A stretch of 64,000 bases of DNA, taken from positions 2,666,001 through 2,730,000 of the forward strand of contig NZ_CP109442.1 of assembly GCF_036227205.1 (NCBI RefSeq), written 5' to 3'. The position numbers were made by a program, and so were the translations under genes. Shown here one piece after another: positions 48,205-55,936 of the stretch. The notes under the pieces are model-generated. The model was given only the letters and a program-made list of their open reading frames with translations. It had not been told where the DNA came from and searched no databases. The DNA comes from Amycolatopsis sp. NBC_01480 (GTDB lineage: Bacteria; Actinomycetota; Actinomycetes; Mycobacteriales; Pseudonocardiaceae). Position 1 is the first letter of the stretch, and each line of letters opens with the position of its first letter.

Positions 48205-49314
48205 ATGGGCCTCACGGTGATTTCCTTCATTCTCGGCACCACGGCGGAACTGATCAAGATCGCGCCGGTTTACCACGGGATCGCCGAGCGCGGCATGCGG
48301 CCGAAGATCTGGTTCACCGCACAGCACGTGGACGAGGTCGCGGACGTGCTCGCCGACCTCAAGCTGCCGGCGCCGGACGTCTGGCTGGTGCCCGAGGAGA
48401 AGGCGCACAACCTGGAGTCGCCGGCGCAGGTGCCGGGCTGGGCCGCGCAGGTGCTGCGCACCGCTTGGGGCCGCCGTCACGAACTGCGCGCCGCGCTGAA
48501 CGAAGACGGGCGCCCGCCGCTGGTCCTGGTGCACGGCGACACTTTCACCACGCCGTACGGCTCGCTGATCGGCAAGCGCATCCTCAAGGCGCGCGTCGGG
48601 CACGTTGAGGCCGGGGCCCGGTCGGGCAGCATCATGTCGCCGCTGCCGGAAGAGCTGAACCGCAAGATCGCGGCGAAGATCGTCGACATGCACTTCGCGC
48701 CGAGCGCGCGCGAAGTGAACAACCTGCGCCACGCGCGCGGCGTTGTCGTCGACACCGAAGCGAACACGGCGATCGACGCGATGCGCCTGGCCATCAACCA
48801 GCCGCTGGACGTGCCGAACCTGCCGGAGAAGTTCGGCCTGGCCACGCTGCACCGGTTCGAGCTGGTCTCGCGCGCGGACAAATACCGTGAGGCGCTGGAA
48901 ATCCTGCGCGAGCAGAGCCGGCAGATGCCGATCCTGTACATGGCCGGCGCGCCGGAGCGCGAGAAGATCCGCTCACTGGGACTGGACAACCTGTTCGACG
49001 ACAAGTTCATCGCCCAGCCGAAAATGCGTTACCTGAAGTTCCTGCCGCTGGTGGCGCGCGCGGAGTACGTCGTCACCGACTCGGGCGGCCTGTCCGCGGA
49101 GTGCTACTACCTCGGCCTGCCCTGCGCGGTGCACCGCGAGCGCACCGAAACCCCGCAGCACCTCGGCGAAACCGTCGTGCTCACCGAGATGCGCGGCGAC
49201 AAACTGCAGAACTTCCTGGACACGTACCAGAATCGGCGCGGGGAGTCCTGGATGGACAAGTACCACCCGTCCGAGATCATCGTGAACTCGCTGGCGCAGC
49301 TCGGCTATTGCTGA
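48205..49314 (+). CDS. UDP-N-acetylglucosamine 2-epimerase-like protein
   Basis: A 369-residue GT-B-fold enzyme of the non-hydrolysing WecB/Epimerase_2 family: ILGTTAELIKIAPVYHGI, HGDTFTTPYGSLIG, GHVEAGARSGSIMSPLPEELNR and VTDSGGLSAECYYLGLP are all in the expected places. It would interconvert UDP-GlcNAc and UDP-ManNAc or a related sugar, supplying the adjacent surface-polysaccharide genes. TATCCT at 48173-48178 is a likely -10. The gene ends three bases before a perfect palindrome. Confidence 0.9.
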   Translation: MGLTVISFILGTTAELIKIAPVYHGIAERGMRPKIWFTAQHVDEVADVLADLKLPAPDVWLVPEEKAHNLESPAQVPGWAAQVLRTAWGRRHELRAALNEDGRPPLVLVHGDTFTTPYGSLIGKRILKARVGHVEAGARSGSIMSPLPEELNRKIAAKIVDMHFAPSAREVNNLRHARGVVVDTEANTAIDAMRLAINQPLDVPNLPEKFGLATLHRFELVSRADKYREALEILREQSRQMPILYMAGAPEREKIRSLGLDNLFDDKFIAQPKMRYLKFLPLVARAEYVVTDSGGLSAECYYLGLPCAVHRERTETPQHLGETVVLTEMRGDKLQNFLDTYQNRRGESWMDKYHPSEIIVNSLAQLGYC

Positions 49315-49317
49315 ACC

Positions 49318-49367
49318 GACTCGTGAGTGTTCATGACGGTTAGAACCGTCATGAACACTCACGAGTC
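49318..49367. repeat. Palindromic repeat, copy 1 (perfect), convergent-gene terminator
   Basis: Perfect 24-base arms around a central AG: the left arm runs GACTCGTGAGTG-TTCATGACGGTT and the right arm is its exact complement. It fills the whole gap between the epimerase and recR stop codons. Two related copies occur at 51308 and 62333. Confidence 0.92.
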
Positions 49368-49964
49368 CTAGAGCGCGCGACGGCCGGAAAGCGCCCGGCC
49401 CAGGGTCAGCTCGTCGGCGAACTCGAGGTCGCCGCCCATCGGCAGGCCGGACGCGAGCCGCGTCACGGACAGGCCGGGGAAGTCCCGCAGCATGCGGACC
49501 AGGTAGGTGGCCGTGGCCTCGCCCTCGGTGTTGGGGTCCGTGGCGATGATGATCTCGCTGACGTCCGCCTCGCCGATGCGCTTGAGCAGCTCACGCATGC
49601 GCAACTGCTCCGGGCCGATGCCCGAGAGCGGGTCCAGCGCGCCGCCCAGCACGTGGTAGCGGCCCTTGAACTCGCGCGTGCGCTCGACCGCCAGCACGTC
49701 CTTGGGCTCCTCGACCACGCAGATCACCGTGAGGTCGCGGCGCTCGTCGCGGCAGATGCGGCAAGTCGGCTGCTCGGAGACGTTGCCGCAGATCTCGCAG
49801 AACTGCACGCCCTCCTTGACCTTGCCCAGCACGTCCTGCAGCCGCCCGATGTCGACGGGGTCCGTGGCGAGCAGGTGGAACGCGATGCGCTGCGCACTCT
49901 TCGGACCGACCCCGGGCAACCGCCCGAGCTCGTCGATCAGGTCCTGGACCACACCCTCGTACAA
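49368..49964 (-). CDS. recR: Recombination protein RecR
   Basis: A 198-residue RecR: helix-hairpin-helix ([20 protein letters not shown]), a zinc finger with C-x2-C and a second Cys pair ([19 protein letters not shown]), and a Toprim domain ([14 protein letters not shown] ... [18 protein letters not shown]). It loads RecA at gaps with RecFO. Translation starts at TTG 49964, which gives the standard MYEG N-terminus; no other start fits. ybaB ends three bases upstream. Confidence 0.96.
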   Translation of the reverse strand: MYEGVVQDLIDELGRLPGVGPKSAQRIAFHLLATDPVDIGRLQDVLGKVKEGVQFCEICGNVSEQPTCRICRDERRDLTVICVVEEPKDVLAVERTREFKGRYHVLGGALDPLSGIGPEQLRMRELLKRIGEADVSEIIIATDPNTEGEATATYLVRMLRDFPGLSVTRLASGLPMGGDLEFADELTLGRALSGRRAL

Positions 49965-49967
49965 GGG

Positions 49968-50327
49968 TCAGCCGCCGAAGCCGAGTGCGCCGAGGTCCGG
50001 CATGCCGCCGCCACCGCCGAGGCCGCCGGCCAGCGGGCCCAGCTTCTGCTCGGTGAGCTTCTGCGCGTTCGCCGACGCGTCGCGCACCGCCGCGACGACG
50101 AGGTCGGCCAGCGTCTCGACGTCCTCGGGGTCGACCACCTTCGGGTCGATGACGAGGCCCTTCAGCTGGCTGTCGCCGGACACGGTCGCCGTGACCAGGC
50201 CGCCGCCCGCGGAGCCGGTGACCTCCGTGGAGGCGAGCTCCTCCTGGGCCTCGACCAGCTTTTGCTGCATCTGCTGCGCCTGCTGCATGATCTGCGACAG
50301 GTCGAAGCCTCCGCCGGGTTGCACCAT
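49968..50327 (-). CDS. YbaB/EbfC nucleoid-associated protein
   Basis: A 119-residue DNA-binding protein with the core [24 protein letters not shown] and [29 protein letters not shown], and a Gly-rich C-terminus. The gene before recR and near dnaX is the conserved bacterial arrangement. Confidence 0.95.
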   Translation of the reverse strand: MVQPGGGFDLSQIMQQAQQMQQKLVEAQEELASTEVTGSAGGGLVTATVSGDSQLKGLVIDPKVVDPEDVETLADLVVAAVRDASANAQKLTEQKLGPLAGGLGGGGGMPDLGALGFGG

Positions 50328-50458
50328 GATCGCACTCGATCCTTCCGCCGATGTGGGTCTCCACCAGGGTAGCCGCGTGGGCGGTTCGCCCGGTCAGGCG
50401 GCGGGCTGTGGCGCGCCGCGGCGCGATCTGGCGGGGGTGCTGTGGCACCGTGGTCGGC

Positions 50459-51307
50459 GTGCGCGTGAACCCTCTCCTGCTGCTGGCCGGCGTCTTCCTG
50501 CTCGCGGGCTGCGACAACGGCGGTGGCACGGCGGCGCCTTCCACCTCGACGGTTGCCACTTCTGCTGCTGCTTCGCCGTCTTCTTCTGTGCCGTCTTCGG
50601 CGCCCTCGGTGCCGCCTTCGGTGCCTTCGTCGGTGCTGTCACCGGCTCCGTCTCCGGCCGCGGGGAAGGTCGTGGTGCTGGACCCCGGGCACAACGGCGG
50701 GAACGGCTCGCACCCGAAGGAGATCAACCAGAGCGTCCCGGCCGGGCGCGGCGAGATGAAGCCGTGCAACACCACCGGCACGTCGACGAACGCCGGTTAC
50801 ACCGAGCACGCGTTCAACTTCGATGTGGCCAACCAGGTCGGGAAAGCCTTGTCCGCCAAAGGGATCAAGGTCATCTACACCCGATCCGACGATTCCGGCG
50901 TCGGCCCGTGCGTCGACCGCCGCGCCGAAATCGGCAACGCCGCGAACGCCGACGCGGTCGTCTCCATCCACGCGGACGGATCGACGTCGGCAGGCGCGCA
51001 CGGCTTCCACGTGGCGTACTCGTCACCACCGCTGAACGCCGCCCAGGGCGCCCCGTCGACAACCTTGGCCCGAGCCCTCCGCGACGGCCTCCGCTCCGAC
51101 GGCTTCACCACCTCGACCTACATCGGCACCGCAGGCCTGTCCCCCCGCTCCGACCTGGCCGGCCTCAACCTCTCGACCCGCCCGGCGGTTCTCGTGGAAT
51201 GCGGCAACATGCGCAACGCCGCGGAGGCAGCGCAGATGTCCTCGGCCCCTGGTCGCGCCCAGTACGCCGCCGCGATCGCTGCTGGTATCGAGGCTTATCT
51301 GGGGTGA
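50459..51307 (+). CDS. N-acetylmuramoyl-L-alanine amidase, lipoprotein (Rv3717-like)
   Basis: A 282-residue Amidase_3 enzyme that cleaves the peptide from peptidoglycan glycan. Zinc ligands and catalytic residues: His in VVVLDPGHNGG, Glu in AGYTEHAFNFD, His in VVSIHADG and Glu in AVLVECGNM. The N-terminus is a lipoprotein signal with lipobox LLAGC, followed by a Ser/Pro/Val-rich linker of about 40 residues, so it works at the outer membrane face. GTG 50459 is chosen because CACCGT lies seven bases upstream. It lies between ybaB and dnaX, as in mycobacteria. Confidence 0.92.
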   Translation: MRVNPLLLLAGVFLLAGCDNGGGTAAPSTSTVATSAAASPSSSVPSSAPSVPPSVPSSVLSPAPSPAAGKVVVLDPGHNGGNGSHPKEINQSVPAGRGEMKPCNTTGTSTNAGYTEHAFNFDVANQVGKALSAKGIKVIYTRSDDSGVGPCVDRRAEIGNAANADAVVSIHADGSTSAGAHGFHVAYSSPPLNAAQGAPSTTLARALRDGLRSDGFTTSTYIGTAGLSPRSDLAGLNLSTRPAVLVECGNMRNAAEAAQMSSAPGRAQYAAAIAAGIEAYLG

Positions 51308-51353
51308 CTCGTGAGTGTTCATGACGGTTAGAACCGTCACGAACACTCACGAG
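51308..51353. repeat. Palindromic repeat, copy 2
   Basis: A 46-base palindrome with 22-base arms around AG and one mismatch; the left arm is identical to copy 1 from CTCGTGAG on. It sits between the amidase stop and the dnaX stop, again at a convergent junction. Confidence 0.9.
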
Positions 51354-51356
51354 CTT

Positions 51357-53528
51357 TCAGTCCAGGGGGCGGGCGCCGAGGTGGTCGGAGAGCAGTTTGC
51401 GGGCGATCTCGTCCGGGTCCTGGTCCGCTGGGATGGGCGGCGGAGGCGGGGCGGGGCTCGCGTCCTCGGAGTAGATGTCGTCGTCGTCCTCGTCCGACGG
51501 CTCGGGCGGGAGCGGGATGTCCGGCTCGCTCGTGGCCACCTTCGGGCGGGACGGGGGCTCGGGCGCGGGCGTCGGGCGGGTCGGTTCCGCGGCGGGCGGA
51601 CGTTCCACGGCCGGACGTTCTGCCGGAGCGGCCGGAGCATCAGCAGCAGGAGTGGCGGGGGCGGCGGCCGAACGTCGGGTGAATGAGCGTTCCGGGGCCG
51701 TCGCGGCCGGTTGGGCGGGCGTCGCGGCGTGGGGGGCGGCCGCGGCGGGCACCGCGCCGTGGACGCAGCGGACCTGCCACTCGCCGCCCAGCACGTCGGT
51801 CAGGGCGCCCGCGATCTTGCGCGTGTTGTCCTGGTCGCCGAGGCGGCGGGCGAGCGGCTCGGACTTGTGCGTCAACGTCACCGCCGAACCCTCGACCCCG
51901 ACGACCGTCGCCTGCGTGAGCATGGCCTCGAGGCTGCGTCCGCCGGCGAACTTCCGCAGGGACGTCAACAGCTGTGGCCACACATTCCGGATCGCCGCGG
52001 CGTCGATTCCTCCCGAGGAAGCAGGCGGCGCTTCAACGGCCGGTTCAGTCGGCGCCGGCTCCGAAGGTGCTGGTGCGGTTACCTCCTGACGGGCAGGCGC
52101 AGCCTCGGCGGCAGGCGCAGTTTCCGACCGGGCCGGGGCGACGTCAGGACGAGCGGGCGCAGCCTCTGCACGAACCGGTGCAGCGTCAGGGCGAACAGGT
52201 GCAGCCTCGGCGCGAGCGGGAGCAGCCTCAGCGGGCGCGGCTTCCGGACGTGCCGGAGCGGCTTCCGAGCGATCCGCCCCAGCCGGACGTTGCGAAGGCC
52301 GTTGGTACGCGGGCGCCGCCGCCCCGCTGACGGGCGGCTCGACACCGGCGGCGCCACCACCGCCACTGACCGTCGCGCGGCGTTCCAGGCGTTCGATGCG
52401 GGCCAGCAGCGCCTTTTCGCCGTCCGTGACCGAGGGCAGCAGCATCCGCGCGCACAGCAGTTCCAGCACGAGCCGGGGCGACGTCGCGCCGCGCATCTCC
52501 AAGAGTCCACTGTGGACGATGTCGGCGTAGCGGGACAGCGTGCCGAGGCCGATGCGCTCGGCCTGCGCGCTCATCCGGTTCAGTTCTTCTTCCGGCGCCG
52601 CAACCAATCCGCGTTCGCCCGCCTCGGGCACGGAGCGCAGCATGACGAGGTCTCGCAGCCTGTCGAGCAGGTCGGTGGCGAAGCGGCGCGGGTCGTGGCC
52701 GGCGTCGGCGAGGCGCTCGACCGTGCCGAACACCGTGGCGGCGTCCTCGGCCGAGAGGGCGTCGACCATGTCGTCGATCAGCGCGACGTCGGTGACGCCC
52801 AGCAGCGAGACCGCGCGCGGATACGTGACGCCCTCGGGCCCGGCGCCGGCGAGCAGCTGGTCGAGCACCGACTGCGTGTCACGCGCCGAGCCGCCGCCCG
52901 CGCGGATCACCAGCGGGTACACGGCCGGCTCGACCTGGGCGCCCTCGGCGGCGACGTTGCGCTCCAGCAGCGCACGCATCGCACCCGGCGGGATGAGCCG
53001 GAACGGGTAGTGGTGCGTGCGCGAGCGGATGGTGGTGAGCACCTTGTCCGGCTCGGTCGTGGCGAAGATGAAGATCAGGTGTTCCGGCGGCTCTTCCACG
53101 ATCTTCAGCAGGGCGTTGAAGCCCTGCGTGGTGACCATGTGCGCCTCGTCGATGATGAACACGCGGTAGCGGGACTCGGCGGGTGCGTAGAACGCTTTGT
53201 CGCGCAGCTCGCGGGCGTCGTCGACACCACCGTGGCTCGCGGCGTCCAGCTCCGTGACGTCCACGCTGCCCGGGCCTTCGGGCGCCAGCGCGCGGCAGGA
53301 GTTGCACTTGCCGCACGGGTCCGGGGTCGGCCCCTCCACGCAGTTCAGCGAGCGCGCCATGATGCGCGCGCTGGAGGTCTTGCCGCAGCCGCGCGGCCCC
53401 GAGAACAGGTACGCGTGGTTGATGCGGCCCGCCGCCAGCGCGGTCCGCAGCGGTTCGGTCACATGCTCCTGGCCGACAACCTCGGCGAAGGTCGCCGGAC
53501 GGTACTTTCGGTACAGCGCGAGAGCCAC
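51357..53528 (-). CDS. dnaX: DNA polymerase III subunits gamma/tau
   Basis: A 723-residue clamp-loader ATPase: Walker A GPRGCGKTS, zinc module with four cysteines (NCVEGPTPDPCGKCNSC), Walker B FIIDEAHM and sensor ATTEPDK. After the collar domain (about 250-370) comes a long Ala/Pro/Glu region (about 385-490) built from repeats like AAPARPE, then the tau-specific C-terminal domain (about 500-590) and a final Pro-rich acidic tail. No slippery run for a gamma frameshift was noticed. GTG 53528 has TAGTCT six bases upstream. Confidence 0.96.
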   Translation of the reverse strand: MALALYRKYRPATFAEVVGQEHVTEPLRTALAAGRINHAYLFSGPRGCGKTSSARIMARSLNCVEGPTPDPCGKCNSCRALAPEGPGSVDVTELDAASHGGVDDARELRDKAFYAPAESRYRVFIIDEAHMVTTQGFNALLKIVEEPPEHLIFIFATTEPDKVLTTIRSRTHHYPFRLIPPGAMRALLERNVAAEGAQVEPAVYPLVIRAGGGSARDTQSVLDQLLAGAGPEGVTYPRAVSLLGVTDVALIDDMVDALSAEDAATVFGTVERLADAGHDPRRFATDLLDRLRDLVMLRSVPEAGERGLVAAPEEELNRMSAQAERIGLGTLSRYADIVHSGLLEMRGATSPRLVLELLCARMLLPSVTDGEKALLARIERLERRATVSGGGGAAGVEPPVSGAAAPAYQRPSQRPAGADRSEAAPARPEAAPAEAAPARAEAAPVRPDAAPVRAEAAPARPDVAPARSETAPAAEAAPARQEVTAPAPSEPAPTEPAVEAPPASSGGIDAAAIRNVWPQLLTSLRKFAGGRSLEAMLTQATVVGVEGSAVTLTHKSEPLARRLGDQDNTRKIAGALTDVLGGEWQVRCVHGAVPAAAAPHAATPAQPAATAPERSFTRRSAAAPATPAADAPAAPAERPAVERPPAAEPTRPTPAPEPPSRPKVATSEPDIPLPPEPSDEDDDDIYSEDASPAPPPPPIPADQDPDEIARKLLSDHLGARPLD

Positions 53529-53973
53529 GCAGCGAGACTACCGGCACCCCCCGACAACCTCGCCGGTGCCGGGTCCCCGCCCCGGCCGGCCCCTCGAAAC
53601 GCGGCTGGTCAGCGTGGTCGGAACGGTCGCCCACACCCTGCCCCCGGCTGGCCTGCCCGGCTGGCCTGCGCGCCTGACCGATCCAGCCGGCCAGGCTGCC
53701 GACGACTCCACTTCGCCCCCGCCTCCACCGGACTTGTCCACAACCCCGCCGCCCTGTGGACAACCTCTTCGCGCACCTGATCCGGTCGGGGGGCGCCGGT
53801 AGAATGGGACTGGGGCAGCCCCCCGAGGTGTGGCGGGGGACGTCCATGGCGGGGGTGACTGCGCCGGGCCTAACTGCGACGCCCCCGACGGATCCGAAGC
53901 CCGGACAGACTCCGACCCGGCCAACCGACCCCCGACGAGTCGACCAACTGCCCCTCGAAGAGAGGAATCACCG
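53529..53973. other. 445-base regulatory region between dnaX and a SpeE-like gene
   Basis: No gene. From the left it holds the dnaX promoter, a GC-rich segment (about 53640-53695) with a repeated CCGGCTGGCCTG followed by its partial complement, the two DnaA-like boxes, and then TAGAAT at 53800-53805, the best -10 in the region. A transcript from there would carry a leader of about 160 bases before the GTG at 53974. The leader is G-rich at first and C-rich later, and I do not recognise a riboswitch class in it. Confidence 0.55.
53734..53763. promoter_or_regulatory. Inverted pair of DnaA-box-like sequences
   Basis: TTGTCCACA (53734-53742) and its exact complement TGTGGACAA (53755-53763) are 12 bases apart. 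TTGTCCACA is the preferred DnaA box in high-GC actinobacteria. Two perfect boxes in opposite orientation upstream of dnaX suggest DnaA binding, either regulatory or as a side cluster; this is not a full origin. Confidence 0.6.
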
Positions 53974-54846
53974 GTGAGCCACGCCCGTTCGGCCCGCGGC
54001 CGCGCCCAGGACGGGCCCAAGCCGGGGCGCTACCCGGTGCGGTTCGGGACCGCGGAACTGCTGCGGGACGCCGACCGGCCGAACGCCTGGCTGATCTCGG
54101 TCGACGGCGTGGCGCAGTCCTACGTCGACCTCGACGATCCGGCCAACCTCGAGTTCGACTACGTCCGGCGGCTCGGCGACATCGTCGACTGCCTGCCCGC
54201 CGGGCCCCTCGACGCGCTGCACGTCGGCGGGGCCGGGTGCACGCTGCCCCGGTACGTCGCGACGAAGCGGCCCGGGTCGCGGCAGCTGGTGTTCGACGCC
54301 GACGCGCCGCTGATCGAGCTGGTGCGCGAGCAGCTGGACCTGCGCAGCGTGCCCAAGCTGCGGGTGCGCATCGAGGGCGGCCGCGAAGGCGTGCGCAGCC
54401 GGCACGACGCGTCGGCGGACCTGATCGTGGTCGACGCCTTCGAACGCGCGACGCTCGCGGGCGGGCTGGCCACGGTGGAGTTCATCGCCGACGTCCGCCG
54501 GGTCCTCAAGCCCACCGGCACGATGCTCGCCAACATCACCGACGGGCCGGGCCTGCCGTTCGCGCGCCGGTTCCTGGCGACGCTCGCCGAGGTGTTCCCG
54601 CACGTCGTGCTGCTGGCCGAGCCGGGGGTGCTGCGCGGGCGCCGTTTCGGGAACCTGGTGCTGGCCGCTTCGGCGAACGAGCTGCCGACGGCGGAGCTGA
54701 CGCGCCGGGCCGCGTCGTCGGCCTACCCCGCGCGCTGCGTGCACGACGGTGACCTGCGGGCGCTGCGGGGAAAGGCCGAACCGGTGTACGACGCGGCACC
54801 GATGGCTTCGCCGAACCCGCCCGAGGACGTGCTCGGCGTCTTTTGA
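53974..54846 (+). CDS. Spermidine-synthase-like SAM-binding protein
   Basis: A 290-residue Rossmann-fold protein of the SpeE type: SYVDLDDPANLEFDYVRRLGDIV, LHVGGAGCTLPRYVATKRPGSR (motif I), LIVVDAFERATLA (motif III area). Actinobacterial SpeE-like proteins of this kind often lack amine-binding residues and may be methyltransferases instead of spermidine synthases. AGAGGA lies nine bases before the GTG at 53974. It is followed by the SRP RNA gene on the other strand. Confidence 0.82.
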   Translation: MSHARSARGRAQDGPKPGRYPVRFGTAELLRDADRPNAWLISVDGVAQSYVDLDDPANLEFDYVRRLGDIVDCLPAGPLDALHVGGAGCTLPRYVATKRPGSRQLVFDADAPLIELVREQLDLRSVPKLRVRIEGGREGVRSRHDASADLIVVDAFERATLAGGLATVEFIADVRRVLKPTGTMLANITDGPGLPFARRFLATLAEVFPHVVLLAEPGVLRGRRFGNLVLAASANELPTAELTRRAASSAYPARCVHDGDLRALRGKAEPVYDAAPMASPNPPEDVLGVF

Positions 54847-54855
54847 AACGAAAGG

Positions 54856-54941
54856 GGACCCCGCGCACCCGTCAGAGCCTGCTTATCCTTGCTGCCTTCC
54901 GGCCCTGGGGAGGTTCACAGGGTGGACGCCGCGCGGGGTCC
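54856..54941 (-). ncRNA. ffs: Bacterial small signal recognition particle RNA (4.5S)
   Basis: An 86-base RNA on the minus strand. Its ends pair (GGACCCCGCGC and GCGCGGGGTCC), and the conserved Ffh-binding hairpin is present: CCAGGGCCGGAAGGCAGC, with the GGAA tetraloop, followed by AAGGATAAGCAGGCTCTG. Its position near dnaX and recR is the same as in other bacteria. It targets membrane proteins together with Ffh. Confidence 0.95.
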
Positions 54942-54948
54942 GTGGACC

Positions 54949-54954
54949 AGTGTA
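54949..54954 (-). promoter_or_regulatory. -10 element of the SRP RNA gene
   Basis: TACACT on the minus strand, seven bases before the first base of the RNA (54941). No clear -35 match is seen at the usual distance. Confidence 0.6.
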
Positions 54955-55018
54955 GCGGGTGATCGGGACCCGCCGGTGGCCGCCCGCACCGGCGCGAAAA
55001 CGAGCCACAATGGACGTC

Positions 55019-55936
55019 ATGACCGCCTCGCCGCGCCTCCCCGTCCCGGCTGACGTCGACGCCGCCCTCGCGCGCATCCGACCGCACGTGCGGCGCACCC
55101 CGCAGCTCCGGGCCGAAATCGACGGCCGCCCCGTGGTCCTGAAGCTGGAGCACCTGCAGCGGAGCGGTTCGTTCAAGCTTCGCGGCGCGGTGAACGCGCT
55201 GCTGGCCGGCCCGGCACCGGCGCGGGTGGTCACGGCGTCCGGCGGGAACCACGGCCTCGGTGTCGCCACTGCCGCGCAGGCCCTCGGCGTGCCCGCGATC
55301 GTCTACGTGCCCGAGTCAGTGCCCGAGGCGAAAGCCGCCGGCATCGAGGCGACGGGCGTCAAGCTGGTCCGTCACGGCGCGACCTACGCCGAGGCGGCCG
55401 CCGCCGCACTGGCCGTCGCCGAGGAGCCCGGCAGCCGTTACCTGCACGCGTACGACGACCCGGACGTGATCGCCGGGCAGGGCACGGTGACCGCCGAGAT
55501 CGTCGAGGACAGCCCCGAGGTCGACGCCGTGGTGGTGGCCGTCGGCGGTGGCGGGCTCGCGTCCGGCACCACGCTCGCGGCCGGTGGACGGCGCGTGTTC
55601 GCGGTGGAGCCGGAGCGCTGCTGCGCCCTGAACGCCGCGCTGGCGGCGGGTGAGCCGGTGGACGTGAAGCTCGACTCCGTCGCGTCCTCCGCCCTCGGCG
55701 CGACGCGGGTGGGTCAGCTGCCGTTCCGGCTCCTGAACTCGCCCGCCGTGACGTCCGTACTGGTCAGCGACGCCGAACTGCTCGCCGCCCGCGACCGGCT
55801 GTGGGCCGAGTTCCGCCTGGTCGTCGAGCCTGCCGCGGCGGTCCCGTTCGCGGCCTGGCTCGCTGGGCGCGTCGACGCCGAGCTGCCGTGTCTGATCCTT
55901 TGTGGAGCGAACACGACCGTCACTTTCCCTTCGTGA
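55019..55936 (+). CDS. Threonine/serine dehydratase-like PLP enzyme
   Basis: A 305-residue fold-type II PLP enzyme: PLP lysine Lys53 in SGSFKLRGAVNAL, phosphate contact SGGNHGLGVATAA, and the glycine loop VAVGGGGLASGT. It lacks the regulatory ACT domain of biosynthetic IlvA, so it is a catabolic-type dehydratase or a related racemase. A second ATG at 55010 is in frame; 55019 is preferred because CACAAT lies seven bases before it. It overlaps the convergent GT39 gene by 17 bases. Confidence 0.88.
   Translation: MTASPRLPVPADVDAALARIRPHVRRTPQLRAEIDGRPVVLKLEHLQRSGSFKLRGAVNALLAGPAPARVVTASGGNHGLGVATAAQALGVPAIVYVPESVPEAKAAGIEATGVKLVRHGATYAEAAAAALAVAEEPGSRYLHAYDDPDVIAGQGTVTAEIVEDSPEVDAVVVAVGGGGLASGTTLAAGGRRVFAVEPERCCALNAALAAGEPVDVKLDSVASSALGATRVGQLPFRLLNSPAVTSVLVSDAELLAARDRLWAEFRLVVEPAAAVPFAAWLAGRVDAELPCLILCGANTTVTFPS

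Noticed and set aside
51357..53528. Programmed frameshift in dnaX producing gamma
   Set aside because: No A- or T-rich slippery run was noticed in the expected region; the Ala/Pro-rich stretch is simply a linker.
53734..53763. Chromosomal replication origin
   Set aside because: Only two DnaA-like boxes are present, with no AT-rich unwinding region and no dnaA or dnaN gene nearby.
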